Positions 25,645-33,842 of a stretch of DNA of 64,000 nt are shown here, in pieces. Made by a program: the position numbers and the translations under genes. Position 1 is the stretch's first letter. Every line of letters begins with the position of its first letter. The stretch spans positions 4,428,229 to 4,492,228 of the forward strand of contig NZ_LT607803.1 in the NCBI RefSeq assembly GCF_900090195.1, given 5' to 3'. The DNA is from Variovorax sp. HW608 (GTDB taxonomy: Bacteria; Pseudomonadota; Gammaproteobacteria; Burkholderiales; Burkholderiaceae_C). Under the pieces are notes generated by a model. The model saw nothing but the letters and a program-made list of their open reading frames with translations, did not search any database and was not told the origin of the DNA.

Positions 25645-27918
25645 CTAAGGCAGCTCGCGCGAGGTCGCCGGATCCGAGGTCGGGGGCAAGGAACCTTTCA
25701 AGGGTGATGGTGCCAGTCGCTGGACCGGCGCGATCGGCGGCGGAATCAGCGTGGTGCCGTCCATTCGGAGGGTTCCAGGCCCGGTCTGAAGCGGGGGCGG
25801 CGGCGGCATCACCGGAGCCGCGTCCACGTTGTTCAGCATCGGGTGGTCCTCGGGTTGCAACTGCCCTTGCAGGGCCCGCATCAGGTCGTAGCGGTCGTTG
25901 GCGAGCCCGGTACTGGTGGCCGCATCGCGCAGCACGATGGGCCGCAGGAACATCATCAGATTGGTCTTTTGCCGCGAGCGGTTCTCGCTCTTGAACAGAT
26001 TGCCGAGCACCGGAATGTCGCCGGCCAGCGGGACCTTGTCGATGTTGTTGCTGTAGTTGTCGGACAAGAGGCCGCCCAGCATGACCAGGCCGCCGTCTTC
26101 GACCAGCACGCTGGACTCGATCGAGCGCTTGTTGGTGGTCGGGCCGTTCGCATCTTTTTCGGTGCCCGCCTGCACCGTCGATGTTTCCTGGAACACGATC
26201 ATCTTGATGGTCCCGTTCTCGTTGATCTGCGGGCGCACGCGCAAGGTCAGGCCCACGTCCTTGCGCTCGATCGTCGTGAACGGGTTCACCGAGCCGCTGG
26301 CCGCGCCGGTGTTGGTGAACTGGCCGGTCACGAACGGCACGTTCTGGCCGATGATGATCTTGGCCTCCTCGTTGTCCAGGGTCAACAGGTTGGGCGTCGA
26401 GAGCAGATTGGAATCGGCGTCGCCGGCGAAGAAGTTGGCGATCGCGTTGAGGGCGAACTGGTTGCCGTACCGTTTCCCGACACCGATGTTGATGCCGGTT
26501 CCCAGGGTCGTGATGGCCGCGGGCGTCTTGGCCGCCAGCGCGGCGGTGAGCGCCAGGATGTTGGCGCCGGACAGGCTGGAATTGGTGCCGATGACGCCGT
26601 TGTTGCCGACCGCACTCTGCCACTGGACGCCGAATTGCGCCGCCTTATTGGCGCTGACTTCGACGATCAGGGCCTCGATCATGACTTGGGCGCGGCGCCC
26701 GTCGAGCTTGTCGATCACGGCGCGGATCTGCCGGTACTGCGGCTCGGGCGCCGTGATGACGAGCGAATTGGTCGAGGGGTCGGCCTGGATCTGCCCGCCG
26801 GTGGACGGCTGGTTGGCGTTGTTCAGGGGCGCCGTGGCCTGCGGGCTCTGCGACATGCCGGTCTGCGTCGCGCTGGCCTGCTGCTGCAGCGGCTGGGTCG
26901 TGGGGCTGGTGGCCTGGAGCGAGCCGGTCGCGCCGCCGCCCCCGCGCGCTTCGGCCGACATGGCGGCGCGCAGCGTCGCGGCGAGCTTCACCGCGTCGGC
27001 GTTCTTGAGGTAGACCACGTACACATTGCCCGCGGCGCCGTTGCCGCTGTCCACGGGCGGACGGTCGAGTTTTTCGATCAGCGTGCGAACCAGTTGCGCC
27101 CGTGCCGGATTGGCGGCCCGCAGGATGATCGTGTTGCCGCGGGGCTCGGCCAGGAGCGCGGTGCGGAACGAAGCGTCGGTCGTCCCGGGTGCCGCGCCGG
27201 CCGCCGGCCCGGTGCCGGCGCCGCCTTCGAGAAGCCGGGTCACCAGGGGCACGAGATCCGTCGCGACCGAATGCTTGAGGGGAATCACCTCGATGTCCGA
27301 GGCGTTCGGCAGATCGAGCGCGGCGATGATGCGCGCCAGCCGGCGCATGTTCTCGGCGTAGTCGGTGATGACCAGCGAGTTGTTGCCGGGGTTCACGTTG
27401 ATCGTGTTGTTCGGCGCGATCAGCGGACGCAGCACCGGCAGCAGGTTGTTCGCCGACTCGTAGTTGAGCTTGAAGACCTGCGTGACGATCTGGTTGCCGC
27501 TCAGGCTCGAGGTGACGGGCGTGGCGGTCGTCACCGTGGTGCTCTGCAGCTTGGCGTCGGCCTCGGGCACGATCTTGTAGAGCCCTTCGGACTGCACGAC
27601 CGCGAAGCCCTGCAGCCGCAGCGCCGCGGCGAACTGGTTGAAGGCGGCTTCGGGCGCGATCGCGCGGTCGGTCTGCAGGGTCACGGTGCCCTTCACGCGC
27701 GGATCGACCACCACGTCGCGCCCGGTCACGACCGCCATGGTCCGGGCGACCGATTCGATCTCCGCGTTGGTGAAGTTCAGCGTGATCGGTTCGCCTCGCC
27801 GCGGAGCGTCCTGCGCGAATGCCGAGGGGATGCACGCGGCGGCAATCAGCATCTGTGCGGCGAGCGCGATGGTGCCGATGCGCGCACCGTACGAAGTCTC
27901 AGGCTTCTTCATGGTCAT
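25645..27918 (-). CDS. gspD: Type II secretion outer-membrane secretin GspD
   Basis: 757 aa. The signal peptide ends near residue 35 (PSAFA then QDAPRRG). The periplasmic N0 and N1-N3 domains follow: LNFTNAEIESVARTMA, VFKLNYESANNLLPVLRPLI, NSLVITDY. A long Gln/Ser/Thr/Gly-rich linker lies around residues 335-385. The secretin barrel domain carries VPLAGDIPVLGNLF near residue 650. The C-terminus is proline-rich and lacks an obvious pilotin-binding S-domain. The start at 27918 overlaps the gspN stop as ATGA; a second ATG lies two codons later. Confidence 0.96.
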   Translation of the reverse strand: MTMKKPETSYGARIGTIALAAQMLIAAACIPSAFAQDAPRRGEPITLNFTNAEIESVARTMAVVTGRDVVVDPRVKGTVTLQTDRAIAPEAAFNQFAAALRLQGFAVVQSEGLYKIVPEADAKLQSTTVTTATPVTSSLSGNQIVTQVFKLNYESANNLLPVLRPLIAPNNTINVNPGNNSLVITDYAENMRRLARIIAALDLPNASDIEVIPLKHSVATDLVPLVTRLLEGGAGTGPAAGAAPGTTDASFRTALLAEPRGNTIILRAANPARAQLVRTLIEKLDRPPVDSGNGAAGNVYVVYLKNADAVKLAATLRAAMSAEARGGGGATGSLQATSPTTQPLQQQASATQTGMSQSPQATAPLNNANQPSTGGQIQADPSTNSLVITAPEPQYRQIRAVIDKLDGRRAQVMIEALIVEVSANKAAQFGVQWQSAVGNNGVIGTNSSLSGANILALTAALAAKTPAAITTLGTGINIGVGKRYGNQFALNAIANFFAGDADSNLLSTPNLLTLDNEEAKIIIGQNVPFVTGQFTNTGAASGSVNPFTTIERKDVGLTLRVRPQINENGTIKMIVFQETSTVQAGTEKDANGPTTNKRSIESSVLVEDGGLVMLGGLLSDNYSNNIDKVPLAGDIPVLGNLFKSENRSRQKTNLMMFLRPIVLRDAATSTGLANDRYDLMRALQGQLQPEDHPMLNNVDAAPVMPPPPPLQTGPGTLRMDGTTLIPPPIAPVQRLAPSPLKGSLPPTSDPATSRELP

Positions 27919-28718
27919 CCCAGTGTGATGAGCGAGCGTGCGCCTTCGCGTCGCCCGATGATGTTCAACAGATTCGAGAGCGCGTCTTCCCGTCCCGGCG
28001 CGGCGCTGGCCTCGCCGTCGAAGTGCAGCGTGCTGCCGTTCCATCGGCCGCTGCCGCTCAGTTGCAGCCCGCTGCCTTCGCGGGTGGTCAGCAGCACGCT
28101 CGGCGCCGGACCGCCTTCGAGGGCCACGCGGTAGCTGCCCATCGGCTTCAAGGTCGAGAGACTGGAGGAAATATCGGTCGCGTCGAGGGTCGCGCGCCCG
28201 GCCAGCGCGAGCTGGGGGCCGTCCCAGCGCAGCGTGAAGGCCTGCATCGAGACGTCCATGGTGCCGTCGAGTTTGAGCGTGTTCCACGGTGCGCCGAAGC
28301 CGGTCAGCAGCGCGGCGGGCCAGCGCGACTGGCCGTCGCGCCATGCGAGCTCGAGGCCGCCCGGACGCGGCCGGGCCCGGAATTCGAGCGGTTGGGCGGC
28401 GCAGCAGGGAATGTCGAGCGCGGCGGTGACGCCGTCCCAGCGCGGGCGCAGCGTCCAGCCGAGCGTGCCAGGCAGCGAGATCGCCTCGGCGCCGCCCGCG
28501 CCGCTGGAAAACACCAGTCCGGCGCTGCCGGTCCAGACCGTCCCGCGCGCGTTGACGAGTTTCAGATGGCCGTTGCTCCACTGGGACAACCCGGCCGCCA
28601 GCCAGCGCGCCGGCGCGAAGAAGGAGAGCGCGAACGCGACTCCGACCAGCCCGCCGAGCGCGGCCCAGCGCCAGCCGGAGGCGCCGTCGGAGCTTGGGGC
28701 GGGGCGTGCGGTGGCCAT
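27915..28718 (-). CDS. gspN: Type II secretion protein GspN
   Basis: 267 aa. One N-terminal membrane helix (about 15-37, AALGGLVGVAFALSFFAP) anchors a periplasmic domain that starts with WLAAGLSQWSNGHLKLVNARG and is rich in strands. This is the T2SS-N family, an accessory subunit that not every system has. It lies between gspM (3 bp upstream) and gspD (4-bp overlap), which fixes the assignment even though sequence conservation is low. Probably supports the inner-membrane/secretin connection. Confidence 0.88.
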   Translation of the reverse strand: MATARPAPSSDGASGWRWAALGGLVGVAFALSFFAPARWLAAGLSQWSNGHLKLVNARGTVWTGSAGLVFSSGAGGAEAISLPGTLGWTLRPRWDGVTAALDIPCCAAQPLEFRARPRPGGLELAWRDGQSRWPAALLTGFGAPWNTLKLDGTMDVSMQAFTLRWDGPQLALAGRATLDATDISSSLSTLKPMGSYRVALEGGPAPSVLLTTREGSGLQLSGSGRWNGSTLHFDGEASAAPGREDALSNLLNIIGRREGARSLITLG

Positions 28719-28721
28719 GGT

Positions 28722-29276
28722 TCAGCGTGCCGGCAGGCTCATGACGAGGGTGCCGTCCCAGCGCGCGCCCGAGGGCTCGCCGCCTGGCGGGGACCCGGGT
28801 GCCGTCGGCTTGCCGCCCTGCTGCGTGTTGCGCGTCAGGTGGACCTCGCGCGGCACCGCGCGGGCGTTGCTGCGGACCTGCGCGAACCATTGCGCCAGGG
28901 TCTCGGCGGAGGCGCCGCGCACTGCGACGGTCGCGGCTTCGCCGGCGCCGGCGGATTGCAGCTGCCCCGTGCCGCGCAGGTCCTCGCGCACCGAGGTTTC
29001 GAGGCTGCGCATGGCGTCGTCGCGGCTCGCGCGCGGCTGCGATTGCAGCGCCTTGGCCTGCGCCTGCAGGTTCGTCATGTTCTGCAATTGCGCATCGAGC
29101 TCTGCGTGTTCGGCGGGGGCGGAAGACAGCGTGCGCAATGCGGGTGCGAGTCCGATCCACCAGAACAGGGCGACCGCCACCAGCACGCCGCCGGCGATGA
29201 CCAGGCGCTGCTCGCGCGCGCCGAGTTCGGGCCACCACGCCCGCCAGCGGGCTTCGAGGGTTTCGGTCCACTTCAT
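28722..29276 (-). CDS. gspM: Type II secretion protein GspM
   Basis: 184 aa. A short cytoplasmic N-terminus (WTETLEARWRAWWPELGARE) precedes one membrane helix (about 25-45), then a coiled-coil-like stretch with HAELDAQLQNMTNLQAQAKAL and a small periplasmic ferredoxin-like domain. This is the typical GspM plan; it pairs with GspL in the inner membrane. It starts in a 4-bp ATGA overlap with gspL. The residue run GGKPTAPGSPPGGEPSGA near the C-terminus is a flexible insertion. Confidence 0.9.
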   Translation of the reverse strand: MKWTETLEARWRAWWPELGAREQRLVIAGGVLVAVALFWWIGLAPALRTLSSAPAEHAELDAQLQNMTNLQAQAKALQSQPRASRDDAMRSLETSVREDLRGTGQLQSAGAGEAATVAVRGASAETLAQWFAQVRSNARAVPREVHLTRNTQQGGKPTAPGSPPGGEPSGARWDGTLVMSLPAR

Positions 29277-30481
29277 CGCGTCGCCTCCGCCTGCACGAGA
29301 AGCAGGTCGCCCTCGCTGCGCGCGCTGTAGCCGCGCGAGGAAAGTGCCGAAGCCACGCTGGTCAGCTCGGAAGGCTGCAGACCCAGGCCGCGCAGGCGAA
29401 GCTGGCCGGCGCTGAAATCGATGGCCGTCGGAACGCGCCCGCGCGGGAGACTTGCGGACAGGGCGCCCAGCATGGGCTCGAAGTCGCCGGCGGTGACCCC
29501 GCCGGTCGCCTGCTGCAGCGCCGCGACCTCGCGCGACATCTGGACCGGCGCATCGACCACGAGCCGCACCGAGGGAAAGGTCTGGGTGAGCACGTTTCGC
29601 ACCGCAGCGCGCTTGGCTTCGAGCGCGCTGCGCTCCTTCCAGGCCCAGGCGTTGAGACCGACGAACTGCGCCAGCACCAGCACCAGCGCGCCCCAGCGCG
29701 CCGCACGCCAGCGGCGGCCGCGCCACAGCTCGCGCGAGATCGCCGCGAGCTTCTTGCTCGCGCGGGCGCGCCCGGTCGAGGCGAGGTCGAATTGCGCCAG
29801 GTCCCAGGGCGATTCGCTGGCCTGGAGCCAGCGCTCCGCCGGCTTGATGATCGGCACGCGCTGGCCGAGGGCGCTTTCGGCCAGCTCGGAGACCGCCGGC
29901 TCGGCCAGTGCGCTGGTGCCGGGTGGAAGCGTGCCCACCAGTTCGAGGCTCGCGTCGTCGAAGGGCAGTGTTGCCACGCCGTCCGGACCGGTGATCACGC
30001 AGACTGCCGCCTCGGGCTCGCCGATGACGAAGAGCATCGAGGGGCCGCCGGCGGGCGCGGGCGCGAACTCGGGAATGATGCGCGTGACGCGGCGGCCGGC
30101 GGCCTCAAGCGCCTGCACGGCGCTGCGCAGCCAGGTTCGGTTGCATGCCGCGACCCAGATCGGGGCGCCGACGTGGGCCCCCGGCTCCAGCGCGAAGTGC
30201 AGGGACTCGGGCTCGTCGAGGAGCTGGTCCTCCAGCAGACCGTTGAGCACGGAGCGCAGCCGCGCGCTGCCGCTCATGCTGCCCTGCGGCAGCGTCACCT
30301 GATGCCACGAAAGCGCCGCGATCGGCACGCCGAGGACGACTTCGTCGCCGGACGGCAACAAGGCCGCGGGTGCGCTCCCCTGGGCACGCAGCTTCCGGCC
30401 GTCGCTGGACCAGTCCGCCCAGCCGTATTCGGCGATCGCCGAACCGGGGGTGATAGGAATGGTTACAAGCAGCACGGACAT
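29273..30481 (-). CDS. gspL: Type II secretion protein GspL
   Basis: 402 aa. The cytoplasmic actin-like domain (about 1-240) recruits GspE and begins MSVLLVTIPITPGS. A membrane helix follows around 265-283 (WGALVLVLAQFVGLNAWAW), then a periplasmic domain that pairs with GspM. Conservation is modest, but position, size and topology fit GspL. It opens a second transcription block: 131 bp without coding potential separate it from the gspK stop, so an internal promoter is likely there. Confidence 0.92.
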   Translation of the reverse strand: MSVLLVTIPITPGSAIAEYGWADWSSDGRKLRAQGSAPAALLPSGDEVVLGVPIAALSWHQVTLPQGSMSGSARLRSVLNGLLEDQLLDEPESLHFALEPGAHVGAPIWVAACNRTWLRSAVQALEAAGRRVTRIIPEFAPAPAGGPSMLFVIGEPEAAVCVITGPDGVATLPFDDASLELVGTLPPGTSALAEPAVSELAESALGQRVPIIKPAERWLQASESPWDLAQFDLASTGRARASKKLAAISRELWRGRRWRAARWGALVLVLAQFVGLNAWAWKERSALEAKRAAVRNVLTQTFPSVRLVVDAPVQMSREVAALQQATGGVTAGDFEPMLGALSASLPRGRVPTAIDFSAGQLRLRGLGLQPSELTSVASALSSRGYSARSEGDLLLVQAEATR

Positions 30482-30612
30482 GAATGGAGAAAAAAGGTCG
30501 TCATTTTAGGTGCGGGACGACAATTTCCGCTACAGATTTGATAGCGCCCCATACTGAAGCTGCGCGCGTTACGAACATTCTTGACCCATTCAATGTCAGG
30601 TGGACCGGGCCG

Positions 30613-31731
30613 TCAGGATTTAGGCGGCAGGACCGTGGCGCCCGCGCCACGCTCGCGCCACACGATGCGGACGTCGAGATTGTTTCTCTGGAGCAGGGTC
30701 CGCTCCTCGACCCAGGCATTGTCGAGCCTCAAGCGGGCCTGCACTTCGAAATAGCTGGTGGCGATGCTGTGCTGCCCCTCGATGAACTGGACCGAGCTCT
30801 CCTGCACCAGCGCGTTGGCGTCGGCCAGGCTTCGGAAATAGCTGCGCGCGCGGCGCTCGACCAGCCGCTTGGCACCCGCCAGGTCGAGCTTCGGGACGCT
30901 CGCGTAGATCGCTTCGGCGCTGGCGGTGTTGAGGTTGAGCGGCGTCGTCGTCGCCGGCAGCACGGTCACGTACGGTTCCAGGGCCGCCGCGGTCGACGAC
31001 GACAGGCCGAGCCAGACGAGCTGGTAAGTGTGCTGGGGAATCAGCGGTCCGGTGCCTGGGCTGTTGCTCGCCGCCGTGGTGTCGGCCGCGGCACTCGTGG
31101 AGGTGGTGGAGCTGGTGGAGCTGGTGGACGTCGACCCGGTCGAGGTGGTCGAAGTCGTCCCCGTCGTCGTGGCCGCGGTGCTGCCGGTCGCCGTGCTGCT
31201 GGTGCTCGCGGCCGCGGCCGGCGGCAGTGCCCGCTGCAGATTGCTGACCAGCGCGCTGACCTCGCCGGCCGGTAGGTTCAGCAGCTGGAAGAGCTTGGTG
31301 AAGGCTGCCACGGCCGATTCCACCGGCTTGCCGCCCTGGACCAGATTCATCACGTTGAGCTTGGATTGCGCGTCGATGATCCGGCCCGAGAGAAAGGCGT
31401 CCGGCAGGCCCTCGAGCGCGTCGCTGGAGATGTTCTTGTCCGCCGCCAGGAAGCTCGACAGCTTGGCCTCCGCGAGCGGGATGGCCCACGGCTCGCCGAG
31501 GTGGTCGGCGCCGTGGCTGCTCGCGCTCGCGCGCGCGTCTTCGCGCAGGATCAGCCGCGACCAGTCCAGCGCACCGACCAGCACCCAGCCGGACTGCACG
31601 CGCGCCCGTTCGGCGCCCTCCACTTCCGTGGCACGCCACTGCTGCCAGAGCGCGGCCGCGGCAAAGGTCGCGACCAGCGTCACGGTGAGCATGGCGGTCA
31701 ACAGGGCCGCGCCGCGCTGGGTCCGCTTCAT
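30613..31731 (-). CDS. gspK: Type II secretion minor pseudopilin GspK with Ser/Thr-rich insert
   Basis: 372 aa. The type IV-like N-terminus MKRTQRGAALLTAMLTVTLV shows a prepilin cleavage site after Gly7 and the GspK habit of lacking Glu at position 5. GspK caps the pseudopilus tip with GspI and GspJ. The large alpha domain and the helix-hairpin-helix-like LNLNTASAEAIYASVPKLD region are present. Residues about 176-224 are an almost pure Ser/Thr/Ala low-complexity run. The start overlaps the gspJ stop (ATGA). Confidence 0.93.
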   Translation of the reverse strand: MKRTQRGAALLTAMLTVTLVATFAAAALWQQWRATEVEGAERARVQSGWVLVGALDWSRLILREDARASASSHGADHLGEPWAIPLAEAKLSSFLAADKNISSDALEGLPDAFLSGRIIDAQSKLNVMNLVQGGKPVESAVAAFTKLFQLLNLPAGEVSALVSNLQRALPPAAAASTSSTATGSTAATTTGTTSTTSTGSTSTSSTSSTTSTSAAADTTAASNSPGTGPLIPQHTYQLVWLGLSSSTAAALEPYVTVLPATTTPLNLNTASAEAIYASVPKLDLAGAKRLVERRARSYFRSLADANALVQESSVQFIEGQHSIATSYFEVQARLRLDNAWVEERTLLQRNNLDVRIVWRERGAGATVLPPKS

Positions 31732-32375
31732 GACTTGGGCACCGTGAGGGAAGGACGCACCCAGTCGCGCGTGATCGTGCCCGAGAGCGACGCGCCCGCA
31801 GGAATGCCGAGGACCAGCCTGACGCCATCGGGCAGCGGCGTGCTGGTGCCGAGCGTCTCGGCGCTGACCGCCGGGCTCCAGGCGTCGTTGCGGAAGTAGT
31901 AGACCTGCCACTGCGCGACCGGCAGCAGGTCGACCTCGGCGTCGCCGGCGTTGCCGGAACTGCCCTGCGCCCACGCCGCTGCACGGTCCCAGGCCTGCTG
32001 CCATTCGGCCTGGGTGGTGAAGCCCGGCGACTGCCAGCGCAGCCAGCGCGTGCCCGTGGCCGGGTCCGTTCGCAGCGTCCAGGCGACGACATGGATGCGG
32101 GGCGTGTCGCCGTCGGTGCTGCGGCGGGTCAGGCGCAGCACCCGGCCATCCCAGTCGATGGCACGTATGCGCGACAGCGCCACCGTGGCGTCGAGGTCGG
32201 CGCCCCATTGGGTCAGGGTGGTCTGCAGGGTGAGGACCGCATCCCCGCGCTCGCGGTTCTGCGCCTGCGCGCGAGCCATGCCGTCCAGCCCGCGCCAGCT
32301 CATGATCGCGAGCAGCGCCATGACCGCGATCGCGACCAGCAGCTCGATGAGCGTGAAGCCGTTCGAGCGCCGCAT
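31728..32375 (-). CDS. gspJ: Type II secretion minor pseudopilin GspJ
   Basis: 215 aa. Short leader MRRSNG, then FTLIELLVAIAVMALLAIMS, a classic class III prepilin helix with Glu5. The periplasmic part carries the WRGLDGMARAQ continuation and segments typical of GspJ (VQWQVYYFRND-like, VRLVLGI). The start codon shares one base with the gspI stop (TGATG), so translation is coupled. Works in the pseudopilus tip complex with GspI and GspK. Confidence 0.94.
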   Translation of the reverse strand: MRRSNGFTLIELLVAIAVMALLAIMSWRGLDGMARAQAQNRERGDAVLTLQTTLTQWGADLDATVALSRIRAIDWDGRVLRLTRRSTDGDTPRIHVVAWTLRTDPATGTRWLRWQSPGFTTQAEWQQAWDRAAAWAQGSSGNAGDAEVDLLPVAQWQVYYFRNDAWSPAVSAETLGTSTPLPDGVRLVLGIPAGASLSGTITRDWVRPSLTVPKS

Positions 32376-32740
32376 CAGTAGCGCCCCACGACGGTGGAGA
32401 TTCTCAGCACCGGCGCCTGGTCCGCATCGACGACCTGCACGTCGACGCGGCGGAAGTTGGGGTTCAGCGTGGCGCTGGTGGTGACGGTCACACCGAACGC
32501 CGTATCGGCCTGGATGCAGGTGGAGCCTGTGTCGCCGACCCCGGGCAACTGCTTGGCAAGGCGGGCCTTGATGAGCTCGTTCTCGGCGCACATCTGGGCC
32601 AGCATGACGTCGGACTGGCGCTGCGCATTGCGCGTCAGCGCCATCGTCGCCTGCGTGCCGGCGGCCAGCGCGATGGCGACGATGCCCAGCGCGACCAGCA
32701 CCTCGATCAGCGTGAAGCCGGCCTGGCGGATGCGGCTCAC
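32375..32740 (-). CDS. gspI: Type II secretion minor pseudopilin GspI
   Basis: Assigned 121 aa from the GTG at 32740, giving leader MSRIRQAG and then FTLIEVLVALGIVAIALAAG, a normal 8-residue prepilin leader. GAGGG lies just upstream as Shine-Dalgarno. The frame stays open to an ATG at 32860 that overlaps the gspH stop (ATGA), which would give 161 aa. The extra 40 residues are two copies of a 20-residue repeat and would make an unusually long 48-residue leader. Either start may be used; cleavage at G-F would give the same mature pilin. GspI initiates the tip complex with GspJ and GspK. Confidence 0.85.
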   Translation of the reverse strand: MSRIRQAGFTLIEVLVALGIVAIALAAGTQATMALTRNAQRQSDVMLAQMCAENELIKARLAKQLPGVGDTGSTCIQADTAFGVTVTTSATLNPNFRRVDVQVVDADQAPVLRISTVVGRY

Positions 32741-32851
32741 TGGACTACCCTCGCGCAGCAGCGCTTCGGGATTCGCCTTCGGAACGGCCGTGCGGCTCAC
32801 TGGACTACCCTCGCGCAGCGGCGCTTCGGGATTCGCCTTCGGAACGGCCGT
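32732..32851 (-). repeat. Two tandem 60-bp repeats carrying RBS and start codon
   Basis: Two near-identical 60-bp units (period exactly 60) lie between the gspH stop and the canonical gspI leader. Read on minus, each encodes about MSRTAVPKANPEALLREGSP and ends GAGGGTAGTCCA followed by GTGAGCCGC, that is, a Shine-Dalgarno and a start codon. The first unit has Pro where the second has Leu at position 13. The same unit recurs at 63.5 kb. Confidence 0.9.
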
Positions 32852-32856
32852 GCGGC

Positions 32857-33360
32857 TCATGGCGTCATCACCGTGAATGGCCGCAGGCCGTCGGTGCCGA
32901 CGATCAGGCTGCGATTGGGCAGTGCCTCGGACGTCAGCAGCACCTGCTGGGACGCGATGATCGGATCGGGCCCGAGCTGCAGCGCCGGCACCGCCACCCG
33001 GCCCGCCGTCATCGGCTGCGCCACGATGCCTTCGGCGAGCCAGGTGTTCGGCAGCGTGCCCACGGGCAGCCCGTCGAAGCTGAAGTTGCCGGGCCCTTCC
33101 GGCGTCGGCCGCCAGCGCACGACGATGCCGCTGGCACGCGACTGCGCGCGCGCCGATTCGAGCAGGGCGGCGAGCCTTTCCGCCTCGCGGTCGAGCGCGG
33201 CCTGGCTGGAATCGCGCAGTGCGAAGCTGACGCCCGCCGTGGCCACCGCGATGATCGCGATGACGACCAGCAGCTCGAGCAGCGTGAAGCCGCCACGGGT
33301 GCGGCGTGCTCGCTGGACGGGTCGGCGCTCGCCCCTATTGCCAGCTGCCGATGTCGGCAT
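32857..33360 (-). CDS. gspH: Type II secretion minor pseudopilin GspH
   Basis: 167 aa. A long basic leader (about 24 residues, RRPVQRARRTRGG) precedes FTLLELLVVIAIIAVATAGV. The helix is followed by SFALRDSSQAALDREAERLAALLESARAQSR, the usual GspH/FimT layout. The first 26 bp overlap gspG in another frame. A shorter start within the leader cannot be excluded. Minor pseudopilin below the GspIJK tip. Confidence 0.93.
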   Translation of the reverse strand: MPTSAAGNRGERRPVQRARRTRGGFTLLELLVVIAIIAVATAGVSFALRDSSQAALDREAERLAALLESARAQSRASGIVVRWRPTPEGPGNFSFDGLPVGTLPNTWLAEGIVAQPMTAGRVAVPALQLGPDPIIASQQVLLTSEALPNRSLIVGTDGLRPFTVMTP

Positions 33361-33775
33361 TCTTGCCCTCGCCGCCGGGCTGGCCGTCGGCGCCGAGCGA
33401 AAGCACGTCGACCTCGCCCTTGACGCCCGGGTTCATGTACTGGTAGGGGTGGCCCCAGGGGTCGTTGGGCAGCTTGTCGATATAGGGCTTCCAATTGGGC
33501 GCCGCCGGCCCGCTGGTCGGACGCGCGACCAGCGCCTGCAGGCCTTGCTCCGCCGTCGGATAGCGCTGGTTGTCCAGCCGGTATAGCTTGAGCGCCTGCA
33601 TCAGGTTGTTGATGTCGGTCTTCGCCGCGGTCACGCGCGCGTCGTCCGCGCGCTCGATGACGTTGGGCACGATCAGCGCGGCGAGCACGCCGATGATGAC
33701 CAGCACCACCATCAGTTCGATCAGCGTGAAGCCGCGCTGCAGGGCGCGTGGAATGGAGCGGTAGGAAAGGGGCAT
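33335..33775 (-). CDS. gspG: Type II secretion major pseudopilin GspG
   Basis: 146 aa. Leader MPLSYRSIPRALQRG, cleavage before FTLIELMVVLVIIGVLAALI, then the GspG core: ARVTAAKTDINNLMQALKLY, YPTAEQGLQALV, DPWGHPYQYMNPG and the calcium-loop region near LSLGADGQPGGEGKNADIGSW. The major pseudopilus subunit and first gene of the minus-strand gsp block. It is divergent from gspC across 67 bp that must hold both promoters. The ATG at 33775 was chosen; longer in-frame starts lie inside gspC. Confidence 0.97.
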   Translation of the reverse strand: MPLSYRSIPRALQRGFTLIELMVVLVIIGVLAALIVPNVIERADDARVTAAKTDINNLMQALKLYRLDNQRYPTAEQGLQALVARPTSGPAAPNWKPYIDKLPNDPWGHPYQYMNPGVKGEVDVLSLGADGQPGGEGKNADIGSWQ

Positions 33776-33842
33776 GGATTGAAAGGAAAACCCGTGGGGG
33801 AGCGCGGCGCGCGACGTGTTCGGTGAATGATAATCCGGCCCT

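Noticed and set aside
30482..30612. Missing small gsp gene in the gspL-gspK gap
   Set aside because: No frame longer than a few dozen codons with an RBS; the sequence is relatively AT-rich and more likely a promoter region.
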